DNA from: Desulfovibrio sp. UCD-KL4C
GTDB lineage: Bacteria > Desulfobacterota > Desulfovibrionia > Desulfovibrionales > Desulfovibrionaceae
Direction of reading: 5' to 3'
Assembly: GCF_006210265.1 (NCBI RefSeq)
Contig: NZ_VCNC01000001.1
Span: 506,843-570,842 of the forward strand
Length of the DNA: 64,000 bases
The notes under the pieces were generated by a model. The model did not search any database, was not told the DNA's origin, and saw nothing but the letters and a program-made list of their open reading frames with translations. The translations under genes were made by a program, and so were the position numbers. This document shows, one piece after another, positions 19,758 to 27,810 of the stretch; position 1 is the first letter of the stretch; the number at the start of each line of letters is the position of its first letter.

Positions 19758-20030
19758 ATGAGTAAGACTGTTCTTGTTAAGAAGTTCCGGGAAAAATTAG
19801 ACATGAGTGCAAAAGACGCTTCCGCTGCAATTGACGGCGTTCTCGGCGCTATTGAAGATGGCCTTAAAGAAGAAGGTAATGTAACTCTTACAGGATTCGG
19901 TACATTTAAGACCGTTGAGCGTTCAGCCCGTACAGGCCGTAATCCTCAGACTGGCCAGGCCATTGAAATCCCAGCTTCACGTGGAGTAAAATTTGCTCCC
20001 GGAAAATTTCTTAAGGACGCAGTTAAATAA
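19758..20030 (+). CDS. HU-family histone-like DNA-binding protein
   Basis: 90-residue nucleoid protein. The ATG at 19758 is placed after GGAG, excluding an upstream in-frame ATG. The helical dimerisation part (MSKTVLVKKFREKL...) precedes the conserved core LTGFGTFKTVERSARTGRNPQTG, whose ARxGRNPxTG forms the DNA-binding arm, and ends with KFAPGKFLKDAV. Its single-gene transcript ends at a strong hairpin. Whether HU or IHF type cannot be fixed, but length and arm favour HU. Confidence 0.93.
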   Translation: MSKTVLVKKFREKLDMSAKDASAAIDGVLGAIEDGLKEEGNVTLTGFGTFKTVERSARTGRNPQTGQAIEIPASRGVKFAPGKFLKDAVK

Positions 20031-20052
20031 GTTAGTTATATATTTACTGTTT

Positions 20053-20091
20053 AAGCCGCTTCCGGAAATTTCGGAAGCGGCTTTTTTTTTT
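20053..20091 (+). terminator. Terminator after HU gene
   Basis: AAGCCGCTTCCG (20053-20064) pairs with CGGAAGCGGCTT (20072-20083), followed by ten T. Confidence 0.92.
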
Positions 20092-20238
20092 GAGCTGAGG
20101 ACTTCTTCTTTTTTTCTAAATTTGATTATTGGTATTTTAGTTTTTATTAATATCAAGAATGATAAATTCTGATTGCGGTAATTTTAGACAAGATCTAAGC
20201 GTATTGTTATTTAACTGTTGCTTACGGAGTAATGTAAA

Positions 20239-21609
20239 ATGGTTTCTCGGTGGAATCAGCCTTTCGGCTACAAAGATGTTTTAAAAATAAGCTTGCCGTT
20301 AGCCGTGAGTATGGCCTCTACCACGCTTATGCAGATAACCGACAGGATCTTTCTAGGCAGGTACTCTGTAGAAGCAATTGCCGCTGCGCTTCCTGCCGGG
20401 ATTCTCGCATTTTTATTCATTTCTTTTTTTATGGGCGTTGCCAGCTACATTAACGTTTTTATAGCTCAGTACACTGGGGCTGTGCGACCTGATAAAGTTG
20501 CAACCAGCCTCTGGCAGGGAATATATTTTTCTTTAATTGCATGGATAGTTCTGGTCGTTATTGGCCACTTTCTTACTCCATTACTTGCTCTGGGCGGGCA
20601 TCCACCAGAAGTAATAGTGTTAGAAACTCAGTATTTTAAAATTTTGATGTTTGGAGCAGGGTTGCCTGTGCTTGATACTGCTCTTTCCAGTTTTTATTCC
20701 GGCCGCGGTTTAACCAGAACTGTGATGCTCGTAAATATGCTGGGTGCACTGGTTAATATTCCGCTTGATTATGCTCTGATAAACGGTATTTGGATTTTTC
20801 CTGAAATGGGTATCCGAGGAGCCGCAATAGCAACCATTGTATCATGGTGCGTAATTATATGCCTTTATTGTCCGCTGATTTTCAATAGTAAAAATGAAAA
20901 AAAATACGGAATTATAAGTAATTTTAAATTTGCTCCTAATCTTTTTCGTCGATTTATCAGGTTCGGAATGTCAAACGGAATGCAGTTTTTCCTGGATATC
21001 TTTGCTGTAACTTTTTTTGTGTATATGGTCGGTAGACTTGGAACTATTATCCTCGCTGCCAGTAATATTGCTTTATCAATTGATGGGATTTCGTTTTTTC
21101 CTGCATATGGAATTTCCGTTGGAGTCAGCACACTTGTAGGTCAGGCACTAGGACAGAATCGTCCTGATTATGCGAAAAGGGCTACAACTTGCGCTTTTCA
21201 TATTACTTGCGTCTGGATGGGGTTTATGGGGCTTATTTATCTACTGATGCCAGATACTCTTATCACTATGTTCCGCCCGCATGAAATAAATGATGCCCAG
21301 TTTGCTGAAGTTTTGGTACACGGCAGAGTTTTTCTGCTGTTTATGGTTGCATACATCTTATTTGACGGGCTTGTACTTGTTTACTCCGGGGCTCTCAAAG
21401 GAGCTGGAGACGTTGTTTTTGTCATGAAAGCTGTAGGTTTTTTCTGTGTATTGCTGATGGTCATACCTTGTTACCTCGGCGTAGAGGTCTTTAAGGCCGG
21501 GCCCAATTTCTTATGGACAATTTTTACAGCTTATGTGGTTGTGCTCAGCTTGGTATTTTATATCCGATTCAAAGGCGGAAAGTGGCAATACATGAGAGTT
21601 ATAGAATAA
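20239..21609 (+). CDS. MATE-family multidrug/Na+ antiporter
   Basis: 456 residues with about twelve hydrophobic segments and the two-half MATE arrangement. The N-terminal half has PLAVSMASTTLMQITDRIFLGRYS and the second half GISVGVSTLVGQALGQNR, the usual repeated 'GxxxxVGQxxGA' landmark. MATE proteins export cationic compounds using Na+ or H+. CGGAG precedes the ATG. It is monocistronic with its own terminator. Substrate unknown. Confidence 0.88.
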   Translation: MVSRWNQPFGYKDVLKISLPLAVSMASTTLMQITDRIFLGRYSVEAIAAALPAGILAFLFISFFMGVASYINVFIAQYTGAVRPDKVATSLWQGIYFSLIAWIVLVVIGHFLTPLLALGGHPPEVIVLETQYFKILMFGAGLPVLDTALSSFYSGRGLTRTVMLVNMLGALVNIPLDYALINGIWIFPEMGIRGAAIATIVSWCVIICLYCPLIFNSKNEKKYGIISNFKFAPNLFRRFIRFGMSNGMQFFLDIFAVTFFVYMVGRLGTIILAASNIALSIDGISFFPAYGISVGVSTLVGQALGQNRPDYAKRATTCAFHITCVWMGFMGLIYLLMPDTLITMFRPHEINDAQFAEVLVHGRVFLLFMVAYILFDGLVLVYSGALKGAGDVVFVMKAVGFFCVLLMVIPCYLGVEVFKAGPNFLWTIFTAYVVVLSLVFYIRFKGGKWQYMRVIE

Positions 21610-21635
21610 TATAAATAAGTTTTAGATGATAATGC

Positions 21636-21675
21636 AAGAAAGGGCATAAGAGGAATTCCTCTTATGCCCTTTCTT
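21636..21675. terminator. Bidirectional terminator between MATE and cbiM
   Basis: A 40-bp near-perfect palindrome (AAGAAAGGGCATAAGAGG, AATT, and its complement) with A/T tails serves the converging MATE and cbiM genes. Confidence 0.9.
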
Positions 21676-21700
21676 TATGGAGGTCTTGAAACTGTTTTTG

Positions 21701-22312
21701 CTAAGCGTGTTCCTGAGTGATCATCAGCATTTCAGGCCTTACTTTAAATAGGAAGCTGTAAGTGAACAGGCAGATAAACCCTTCGATAATCATAATCGGA
21801 ATATGTGCATAAATTATGATCTGAGCCGCTCCGACGAAACTGTCATCGGTAAATGATAACGCGAATGACGTTAAGACAGCGGAAAGACCGATTGAAAGTG
21901 CGCCGCACAGGAATGAACCTACGCTCATACTTCTGCCGCCCTTCGCGAGCATTGAACGGAATAGGTAGTGGCAAAGAACTGCAGGTAAGGCCATTGTAGC
22001 GGTATTTACTCCGATTACTGTAAGTCCGCCGTATTGAAACAGGATAGCTTGCAGTAGCAGTCCTATGAATATTGCCGGAAAAGCGGCCCAGCCAAGAATC
22101 AGCCCTATAAGGCCGTTTAAAATGAGATGTGCGCTTGAAGGTCCGACCGGGATATGAACGAGAGAAGCAACAAAGAAAACAGAAGAAAGAAGAGCTACTG
22201 TAACTAGTTTCTCTGAATCCATTTTTTTGAGTCCTATTACTAATCCCGCGGCGGTCACCGCAGCCCCAGTTGCAAGCACGGGAATCGAGAGTACTCCTTC
22301 TGATATATGCAT
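21701..22312 (-). CDS. cbiM: Cobalt ECF-transporter membrane component CbiM
   Basis: Substrate-specific S component of the cobalt importer. The functional start is set at the ATG giving MHISEGVLS, because the N-terminal Met-His is the metal ligand in CbiM/NikM, and AAGGA lies eight bases upstream; a longer frame adds 40 unrelated residues. HIPVGPSSAHLILNG and about seven membrane helices fit the family. Unusually, cbiN, cbiQ and cbiO are not adjacent: a terminator follows directly. The energising module must be elsewhere if the protein is active. Not preceded by a cobalamin riboswitch. Confidence 0.88.
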   Translation of the reverse strand: MHISEGVLSIPVLATGAAVTAAGLVIGLKKMDSEKLVTVALLSSVFFVASLVHIPVGPSSAHLILNGLIGLILGWAAFPAIFIGLLLQAILFQYGGLTVIGVNTATMALPAVLCHYLFRSMLAKGGRSMSVGSFLCGALSIGLSAVLTSFALSFTDDSFVGAAQIIIYAHIPIMIIEGFICLFTYSFLFKVRPEMLMITQEHA

Positions 22313-22403
22313 GATTAAAATCCTTGTTTGCTTCGTGTTTTTTTTAAAAGAAGTGGTGGTCCTGAAAAAATAATAAAGACTCTGTATGTGTATACTTTTT
22401 TTA

Positions 22404-22432
22404 AAATTATGGCACACAGTTTTGGGTGTCAA
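22404..22432 (-). promoter_or_regulatory. Candidate promoter for cbiM
   Basis: Minus-strand TTGACA (22432-22427) with CATAAT (22411-22406) at 15 bases or TAATTT (22409-22404) at 17, about 95 bases before the CbiM start. Confidence 0.45.
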
Positions 22433-22551
22433 GTTGTTTTAAAATATAGAAGCTAATTATAGTTTTTTTTTATTTAAATAACATTATTGAATCATTGAAT
22501 GAGTACTTACTGTTTATTACTAGCATCATAGAAAATTCTAGAGGTGGAATT

Positions 22552-22920
22552 ATGAAGCGGGTAAAATTAGTAATACTACTTAGTTTATGCTTACTCTCAT
22601 GCAGGGTAAGTAGGTTAGCAGCAAATGCAGATAATATACATACTACTGATTGTGCCGCTAGGGTTTTGTTAACTCATAAAAATAATGATCATAGTGCATT
22701 AAATGGTTCTTCAAGCACTGATCTGGTCGCAGCGACTACAGATCGTAAGGGATTTGATGTCTCTTCAGGAGACATTTCTTTAGCCGTGCTGAATCTTCAT
22801 GTTCACCAGTCTTCTGGTCCGGGAGGGTGTGTAATGAATCCTTCTGCCGGTTTCGGTCTTGACTGGGTTTTGCTTGCTATTGTGATGTTAATCGGATTTT
22901 TACGTTCTCGCACGAGATGA
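22552..22920 (+). CDS. Small exported protein with C-terminal membrane anchor
   Basis: 122 residues from the ATG at 22552, which has GAGGTGG upstream. The N-terminal hydrophobic segment ends in LCLLSC, so it may be a lipoprotein signal or a simple Sec signal. The middle is hydrophilic. The C-terminus reads GGCVMNPSAGFGLD, then a short hydrophobic stretch (VLLAIVMLIGFL) and a basic end RSRTR. This three-part tail with a Gly/Cys motif is like protein-sorting CTERM signals, perhaps the JDVT type, but that is a suggestion only. No family recognised. Two other very small membrane genes follow. Confidence 0.55.
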   Translation: MKRVKLVILLSLCLLSCRVSRLAANADNIHTTDCAARVLLTHKNNDHSALNGSSSTDLVAATTDRKGFDVSSGDISLAVLNLHVHQSSGPGGCVMNPSAGFGLDWVLLAIVMLIGFLRSRTR

Positions 22921-23049
22921 GCGTTTATTTGAATGTGAGTTTATTTAAAGTTGTCAGAGTTTTCAGGTGACTTTTTTTTAGTCTAAAACTTTATATAAAT
23001 TCATATTCAGTGGTTCGTATGTTGCAATAAAGGGTGAAGGAGGAAAAAA

Positions 23050-23223
23050 ATGCACAAAGTTAGATTTACAGAGAAAACTATTCCCATTTTGTTTGATGTT
23101 GTCGTTTATGGCGGCTTTGTGGCGTTTTTGATAGCCAGCTACCTAACATTTCAAACTTTTTGGGAGCGATTCTCAGGTCCTGCCCAGAAAATTATCGGTT
23201 TGTTGCACAAGTTCTTAGTATGA
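23050..23223 (+). CDS. 57-residue single-helix membrane protein
   Basis: Read directly: ATG at 23050, TGA at 23221, with a strong AAGGAGG seven bases upstream, which is the main reason to accept it. The peptide (MHKVRFTEKTIPILF... begins) has one membrane helix around VVVYGGFVAFLIASYLTF and an amphipathic tail ending GLLHKFLV. No family recognised; context is a group of small membrane proteins next to cbiM. Confidence 0.6.
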   Translation: MHKVRFTEKTIPILFDVVVYGGFVAFLIASYLTFQTFWERFSGPAQKIIGLLHKFLV

Positions 23224-23329
23224 GTCGTCGATCAATGAATAATTCATTTAAAAAAAATGTTGACTTAGACTGAATAAATACTGATTATTAATTAAATGAA
23301 ATTGATTTTCTATATCACTAGGAGCTTTT

Positions 23330-23512
23330 ATGCAAGATGTAATTGTTTCAGTTATAATATGTATTGCGGTAGTTTATTTGTTTTTCAAATGGTTTAGAAA
23401 AGGGAACTCTGGCTGTGGTTGCGGGTGTAGCTGCGGTGGCACAAAGAAGAATTCTAGTGCAGATTGTGAAAATTCGTGTGAATCTTCTCAGGGAGACTTT
23501 AAAAAAAAATAA
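23330..23512 (+). CDS. FeoB-associated Cys-rich membrane protein-like
   Basis: 60 residues: one N-terminal membrane helix (VSVIICIAVVYLFFKWF), then a cysteine cluster SGCGCGCSCGG and two more cysteines near the end. That is the layout of the small proteins often found beside feoB (PF12669-type). No feoB or feoA lies in the window, so a role in ferrous iron uptake is only suggested. AGGAG precedes the ATG. A terminator follows. Confidence 0.65.
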   Translation: MQDVIVSVIICIAVVYLFFKWFRKGNSGCGCGCSCGGTKKNSSADCENSCESSQGDFKKK

Positions 23513-23556
23513 ATACCTTATGAAAGAGTGTTAGTCACATTTAAAAAAAATTAATG

Positions 23557-23588
23557 AAAAAGCTGTCCGATACTGGATGGCTTTTTTT
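23557..23588 (+). terminator. Terminator after the Cys-rich gene
   Basis: AAAAAGCTGTCC (23557-23568) pairs, with two G-U pairs, to GGATGGCTTTTT (23575-23586). Confidence 0.75.
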
Positions 23589-23698
23589 AATTTAAAACAA
23601 GTTTTGTAGCTTTATAGTCTATTTTAAAGCTTTATAATGAATTTTACACATCAGAATTGTCTGAATATTAATAAAAATGGAATTGTTCATTTCTTAAA

Positions 23699-23726
23699 AT
23701 ACAAATTTGTTAAAATAAATTTGTAT
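23699..23726. repeat. 10-bp inverted repeat in a long AT-rich gap
   Basis: ATACAAATTT (23699-23708) and AAATTTGTAT (23717-23726) are perfect complements with an 8-base spacer, like a dimeric regulator's operator. It lies in the 23590-24170 gap upstream of oadA, which otherwise holds no gene. The gap also has a TCTAGAC/TTAGAC pair near 23883-23900. Confidence 0.5.
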
Positions 23727-24180
23727 GGACGTAATTTTCTTCTTTATTGATTAGTAATCCTGTGCTTAACTTTAAGTTGTGAGTTTGTGATTGCGGAATG
23801 CGAAATTGTTTGTTTTTTGCCATTATAATCATGATAATTTTTTTATAATGTGTTTTTAATAGTAAAAAAAAGGTGTTACAAGTCTAGACTTTTGTTAGAC
23901 TGTTCTTTTTTGTTCGCGAAAAAACGACATATTTTTACTTTCCTTATCAAAACCAGCATTTAATTTTTTTTATGCTGCTGTTTCTTGCTGAATTTGTAAC
24001 TGAATTATGCTAAACCGTTGTCACTTTCAGCTTGTCATAATGTCATGTTATATTCCTACATGGCGAAAATGTTCTCGTAACTATTTGGTTTCTTTAAAAG
24101 AGATATGTTTAACAAGAATGTTTAAACGTAGGCTGTCGAGTCTGCGGTGAATAATTCATTCACGTACAACGGGAGGGGAA

Positions 24181-26016
24181 GTGGCCAAGAAGAAAATTAG
24201 GTTCATGTGTACTGCATTCCGTGACGGTTTTCAGTCCGTTTACGGTGCCAGAGTCAAGACAGATGATTTCCTGCCAGCTGTTGAAGCTGCAAAGGAAGCA
24301 GGTATAAACTGGTTTGAAGCTGGTGGTGGAGCTCGATTCCAGGCTCTTTATTTTTATTCAAATGAAGATGCTTTTGATATGATGGATCGATTCAGGGCAA
24401 CAGCCGGACCTGACGCAGACTTACAAACTTTGGCTCGTGGAGTTAATGTCGTTGGACTCGAGTCTCAATCTAGTGATGTTATCAAAGCACATGCTGACCT
24501 TTTTGCTAAGCATGGTATTACTACTATCCGAAATTTTGACGCTCTTAATGACGTTAACAACTTGATTTACAGCGGACAGTGTATTGCTAATGCCGGATTG
24601 AAACATCAGGTTGTTGTTTCAATGATGGAACTTCCTCCGGGATGTTCCGGCGCGCATGATGCCGCATTCTATGAAAAGACTCTTCGTCAGATTTTGGATG
24701 CAGATATTCCTTATGATTCTGTCTGTTTTAAAGATGCTTCCGGAACTTCTACCCCCTCAAAAGTTTTTGAGACAGTTAAGCTTGCCCGCAAAATGTTGCC
24801 TGCTGATGTTATGCTCAATTTTCATACGCATGAAACAGCCGGAATAGGTGGACTTTGCTATAAAGCTGCCATTGACGCAGGAGCTGACGCAATTGATTTG
24901 TCAATGGCCCCTGCCTCCGGAGGTACCTGTCAGACTGATATTATCACTATGTGGCATATTCTGCGCGGTACAGATTACACCCTTGATATAGATATAGATA
25001 AAATTATTGTTGCTGAAGATGTATTCCGTGACTGTATGAAGGATTATTTCCTGCCGCCTGAAGCAACACAGGTTGATGCGATGATTCCTTTCAGCCCTAT
25101 GCCAGGTGGCGCGCTGACTGCGAATACTCAGATGCTCCGCGATAATGGGCTTATGGACCGCTATCCTGAAATAATCCGTGCCATGAGTGAAGTCGTACGC
25201 AAAGGTGGTTTCGGTACTTCCGTTACTCCTGTTTCCCAGTTTTATTTCCAGCAGGCATTCAATAATGTTATGTTCGGTCCTTGGGAAAAATTTGCGGATG
25301 GCTATGGTAAAATGGTTTTGGGATACTTTGGTAAAACTCCTGTTGCTCCGGATGCTGAAATTGTTAAGCGAGCTTCCGAACAGCTTGGACTTGAACCTAC
25401 AACCAAAAGTCCTATTGAACTTAATGATGCAGACCCTTCAAAGGGGCTGGCTCCTGCCCGTAAGCGTCTTGAAGAAGAAGGTCTTCCTGTTACTGACGAA
25501 AATGTTTTCATCGTTGCAACTTGTAAGGATAAAGGAATCACTTATCTTAAAGGTGATGCACGTATAGGAATTCGCTATAAGAAAGACGTAGAAGCAGAAC
25601 AGATTGCTAAATTGACCGGATCTACTTCCAGCACTTCTAGTTCCTCCGGTTCTGGAACAGTCAACGTTTCTGTTAACGGTTTATCGTATGCAGTTACTGT
25701 TGACGGTGATACCGCTACTTTGAACGGTAAGTCCTTCAGTATCGGTTCCGGAGACGGAGCCCCTGTAGATACTAATGCCAGCGCGCCTGCCGGCGGAGCA
25801 AATGAACCTATTGTGGCTCCTATGCCTGGGCTTATTGTTCGTTTGCTGGTGACCCCTGGAACAGTCGTTCAGGAAGGTCAGACTCTGTTGACTATGGAAG
25901 CTATGAAGATGGAAATTGAAGTTAAAGCTCATAAGCCCGGAACTCTGGTCTCTTTCGGTGTTACTCCCGGAGATCAGGTTCAGCAGGGGCATGCTTTAGC
26001 TCAGATGATCATCTAA
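24181..26016 (+). CDS. oadA: Oxaloacetate decarboxylase alpha subunit (biotin carboxyltransferase)
   Basis: 611 residues. The N-terminal carboxyltransferase barrel transfers CO2 from oxaloacetate to biotin. The usual RDAHQS is here FRDGFQS, keeping the metal-binding Asp and the Gln; FKDASG supplies the catalytic Lys and NFHTHETAG the two metal His. A Ser/Gly-rich linker around residue 480 leads to a biotinyl domain with the biotinylated Lys in EAMKMEIEV. GTG start after GGGAGGGG. oadG and oadB follow, completing a Na+-pumping decarboxylase. The divergent barrel means pyruvate carboxylase subunit B or another 2-oxo acid substrate cannot be excluded. Confidence 0.85.
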   Translation: MAKKKIRFMCTAFRDGFQSVYGARVKTDDFLPAVEAAKEAGINWFEAGGGARFQALYFYSNEDAFDMMDRFRATAGPDADLQTLARGVNVVGLESQSSDVIKAHADLFAKHGITTIRNFDALNDVNNLIYSGQCIANAGLKHQVVVSMMELPPGCSGAHDAAFYEKTLRQILDADIPYDSVCFKDASGTSTPSKVFETVKLARKMLPADVMLNFHTHETAGIGGLCYKAAIDAGADAIDLSMAPASGGTCQTDIITMWHILRGTDYTLDIDIDKIIVAEDVFRDCMKDYFLPPEATQVDAMIPFSPMPGGALTANTQMLRDNGLMDRYPEIIRAMSEVVRKGGFGTSVTPVSQFYFQQAFNNVMFGPWEKFADGYGKMVLGYFGKTPVAPDAEIVKRASEQLGLEPTTKSPIELNDADPSKGLAPARKRLEEEGLPVTDENVFIVATCKDKGITYLKGDARIGIRYKKDVEAEQIAKLTGSTSSTSSSSGSGTVNVSVNGLSYAVTVDGDTATLNGKSFSIGSGDGAPVDTNASAPAGGANEPIVAPMPGLIVRLLVTPGTVVQEGQTLLTMEAMKMEIEVKAHKPGTLVSFGVTPGDQVQQGHALAQMII

Positions 26017-26046
26017 GCCAACGCTTAAAAGCAAAAGGAGATCCTA

Positions 26047-26313
26047 ATGCAGGAAGTGATGTTTAGTTGGCAGCATGTAGTCAATGGTAACGGTGTTGCT
26101 CTTTCCGTAACTGGTATGAGTATCGTGTTTGTGGCTTTGATGCTGGTGAGTCTTTATATAGCTATGCTTCCGAAGTTAGCTAGTTTATTTGATAAGATTA
26201 TCCCGCCTGCAGTTCATCATTGCGGGGAGGAGGCTCCACCAGCTCCGTCGGGACCGGTTGAGGCTGAAATAGTCGCAGCTGCAGTGGCATATCTGCATAA
26301 AAATAAGAGCTAG
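26047..26313 (+). CDS. oadG: Oxaloacetate decarboxylase gamma subunit-like protein
   Basis: 88 residues with one membrane helix (GVALSVTGMSIVFVALMLVSLYIAML), the OadG/OAD_gamma signature 'GxxVVFxxLxxL', and a Pro/Ala-rich hydrophilic tail ending AAVAYLHKNK. The gamma subunit joins the alpha and beta subunits and can bind zinc. It lies between oadA and oadB, nine bases before the latter. AAGGAG precedes the start. Confidence 0.82.
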   Translation: MQEVMFSWQHVVNGNGVALSVTGMSIVFVALMLVSLYIAMLPKLASLFDKIIPPAVHHCGEEAPPAPSGPVEAEIVAAAVAYLHKNKS

Positions 26314-26322
26314 ACGGACGAC

Positions 26323-27450
26323 ATGGATATACTTCTTGATTTTCTAAGTACAACGGGCTTTGCACAAATGACGACTGGCAATTTCATAATGATTGTCATC
26401 GGCATTTTCTTTATCGCCCTTGCAATTATTAAGGACTATGAGCCACTTTTGCTCCTGCCGATTGGTTTTGGAGCTATTATAGGTAATATCCCGTCTATCG
26501 CGGGTATGCCTCTCAGCGTTTATGACGATGGGAGTGTGCTCTCTTATTTATACTTCGGGGTCAGCAAAGGTATTTTCCCGCCGCTGATATTTCTTGGAAT
26601 CGGAGCTATGACCGACTTTTCGTGCATGCTCTCCAACCCTAAGTTAATCCTTCTGGGCGCTGCAGCGCAAATGGGTATATTTGCGACACTTATCGGAGCC
26701 TTATACCTTGGATTCAGTCCGGCTGAAGGTGGCGCAATCGGAATTATCGGCGGGGCTGATGGTCCTACTGCAATATTCCTTGCGGCTAAACTAGCGCCAC
26801 ATCTGCTGGGGGCAATAGCCATTGCTGCATATTCGTATATGGCCCTTGTTCCCGTTATTCAGCCTCCTATCATGAAGCTTCTGACAACCAAGAAAGAACG
26901 TTTGATTCGCATGGCTCCGCCAAGACAGGTTACTGTTCGCGAGAAAATTCTTTTCCCAGTTGGAGCATTGCTCATCACAACGTTAATTGCGCCTGGTTCA
27001 CTTGTTTTGGTAGGGATGCTTTTCTTAGGCAACCTTCTTAAAGAATCCGGCGTAACAGAACGGTTGGCTGAAACTGCACGTACTTCACTCATTGACTCCG
27101 TTACTATACTGCTCGGAGTTTCTGTCGGTGCGTCAACTCAGGCTCAAACCTTTTTGACTCCTGGCAGTTTGTTGATTTTTGGTCTTGGCGCAGCTTCATT
27201 CTGTGTCGCAACGGCATGTGGCCTGCTCTTTGCTAAGTTTATGAACCTTTTCCTTAAGGAAAAGATTAATCCTCTGGTTGGGGCTGCCGGAGTTTCCGCT
27301 GTTCCTGACTCTGCCAGAGTTGTGCAGATGGTTGCTCGCAAAGAGGATCCTCATAACTTCCTGCTTATGCATGCTATGGCACCAAATATCGCTGGAGTTC
27401 TCGGTTCTGCTGTTGCAGCCGGTGTCCTCTGGTCAGTATTAGGGTTATAA
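26323..27450 (+). CDS. oadB: Na+-pumping oxaloacetate decarboxylase beta subunit
   Basis: 375-residue integral membrane subunit that decarboxylates carboxybiotin and exports Na+. GIGAMTDFSCML and GGADGPTAIF contain the Asp implicated in Na+ and proton coupling; the C-terminal VGAAGVSAVPDSARVVQ is also typical. About nine to eleven membrane helices. With oadA and oadG it forms a primary sodium pump that uses oxaloacetate decarboxylation, consistent with a marine anaerobe. Methylmalonyl-CoA or glutaconyl-CoA decarboxylase beta subunits are close relatives; the alpha subunit settles the substrate class. Confidence 0.92.
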   Translation: MDILLDFLSTTGFAQMTTGNFIMIVIGIFFIALAIIKDYEPLLLLPIGFGAIIGNIPSIAGMPLSVYDDGSVLSYLYFGVSKGIFPPLIFLGIGAMTDFSCMLSNPKLILLGAAAQMGIFATLIGALYLGFSPAEGGAIGIIGGADGPTAIFLAAKLAPHLLGAIAIAAYSYMALVPVIQPPIMKLLTTKKERLIRMAPPRQVTVREKILFPVGALLITTLIAPGSLVLVGMLFLGNLLKESGVTERLAETARTSLIDSVTILLGVSVGASTQAQTFLTPGSLLIFGLGAASFCVATACGLLFAKFMNLFLKEKINPLVGAAGVSAVPDSARVVQMVARKEDPHNFLLMHAMAPNIAGVLGSAVAAGVLWSVLGL

Positions 27451-27456
27451 GGAAAT

Positions 27457-27573
27457 ATGATGGTAGTACTCAAAAGTCGAGCGCGAATGAAAAAGCTCAG
27501 GCGAGCTATATTCATCAAAAAGCTTGGTCAGATGACTACCATGCCGATAGAAAAAACAAGCTTTGTTCGTTAA
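27457..27573 (+). CDS. Possible 38-residue very basic peptide after oadB
   Basis: A short frame begins seven bases after the oadB stop with AAGGA upstream and ends at TAA 27571-27573, ten bases before the operon terminator. The product is strongly basic (KSRARMKKLRRAIFIKKLG). No family recognised. It may be a chance frame; its position and ribosome site are the only support. Confidence 0.3.
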   Translation: MMVVLKSRARMKKLRRAIFIKKLGQMTTMPIEKTSFVR

Positions 27574-27583
27574 CGAAAAAAAA

Positions 27584-27619
27584 GCGCATTCTCGAAATGA
27601 GAATGCGCCTTTTTTTTTC
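27584..27619 (+). terminator. Terminator of the oad operon
   Basis: GCGCATTCTC (27584-27593) pairs with GAGAATGCGC (27599-27608) around GAAAT, followed by about ten T. Confidence 0.93.
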
Positions 27620-27810
27620 GTAATGAATCAATTTTTTAACATTTAATTGTAGGATCTGGGTGGCTGATTTTTAGTATACATGTCAATTTTTTTTAGCCCT
27701 TCACAATATTATTAAAGAGGGCTATTAAATAGAGTGGATTTTTGTAAGTGATAGTATTAGGCGGTTCATAACCTTAAGTTATATTTATATTTTCTTTGGA
27801 GGAATAACCA

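Noticed and set aside
22313-22551. Cobalamin riboswitch ahead of cbiM
   Set aside because: No B12 box or aptamer core in the upstream region; only the metE leader has one.
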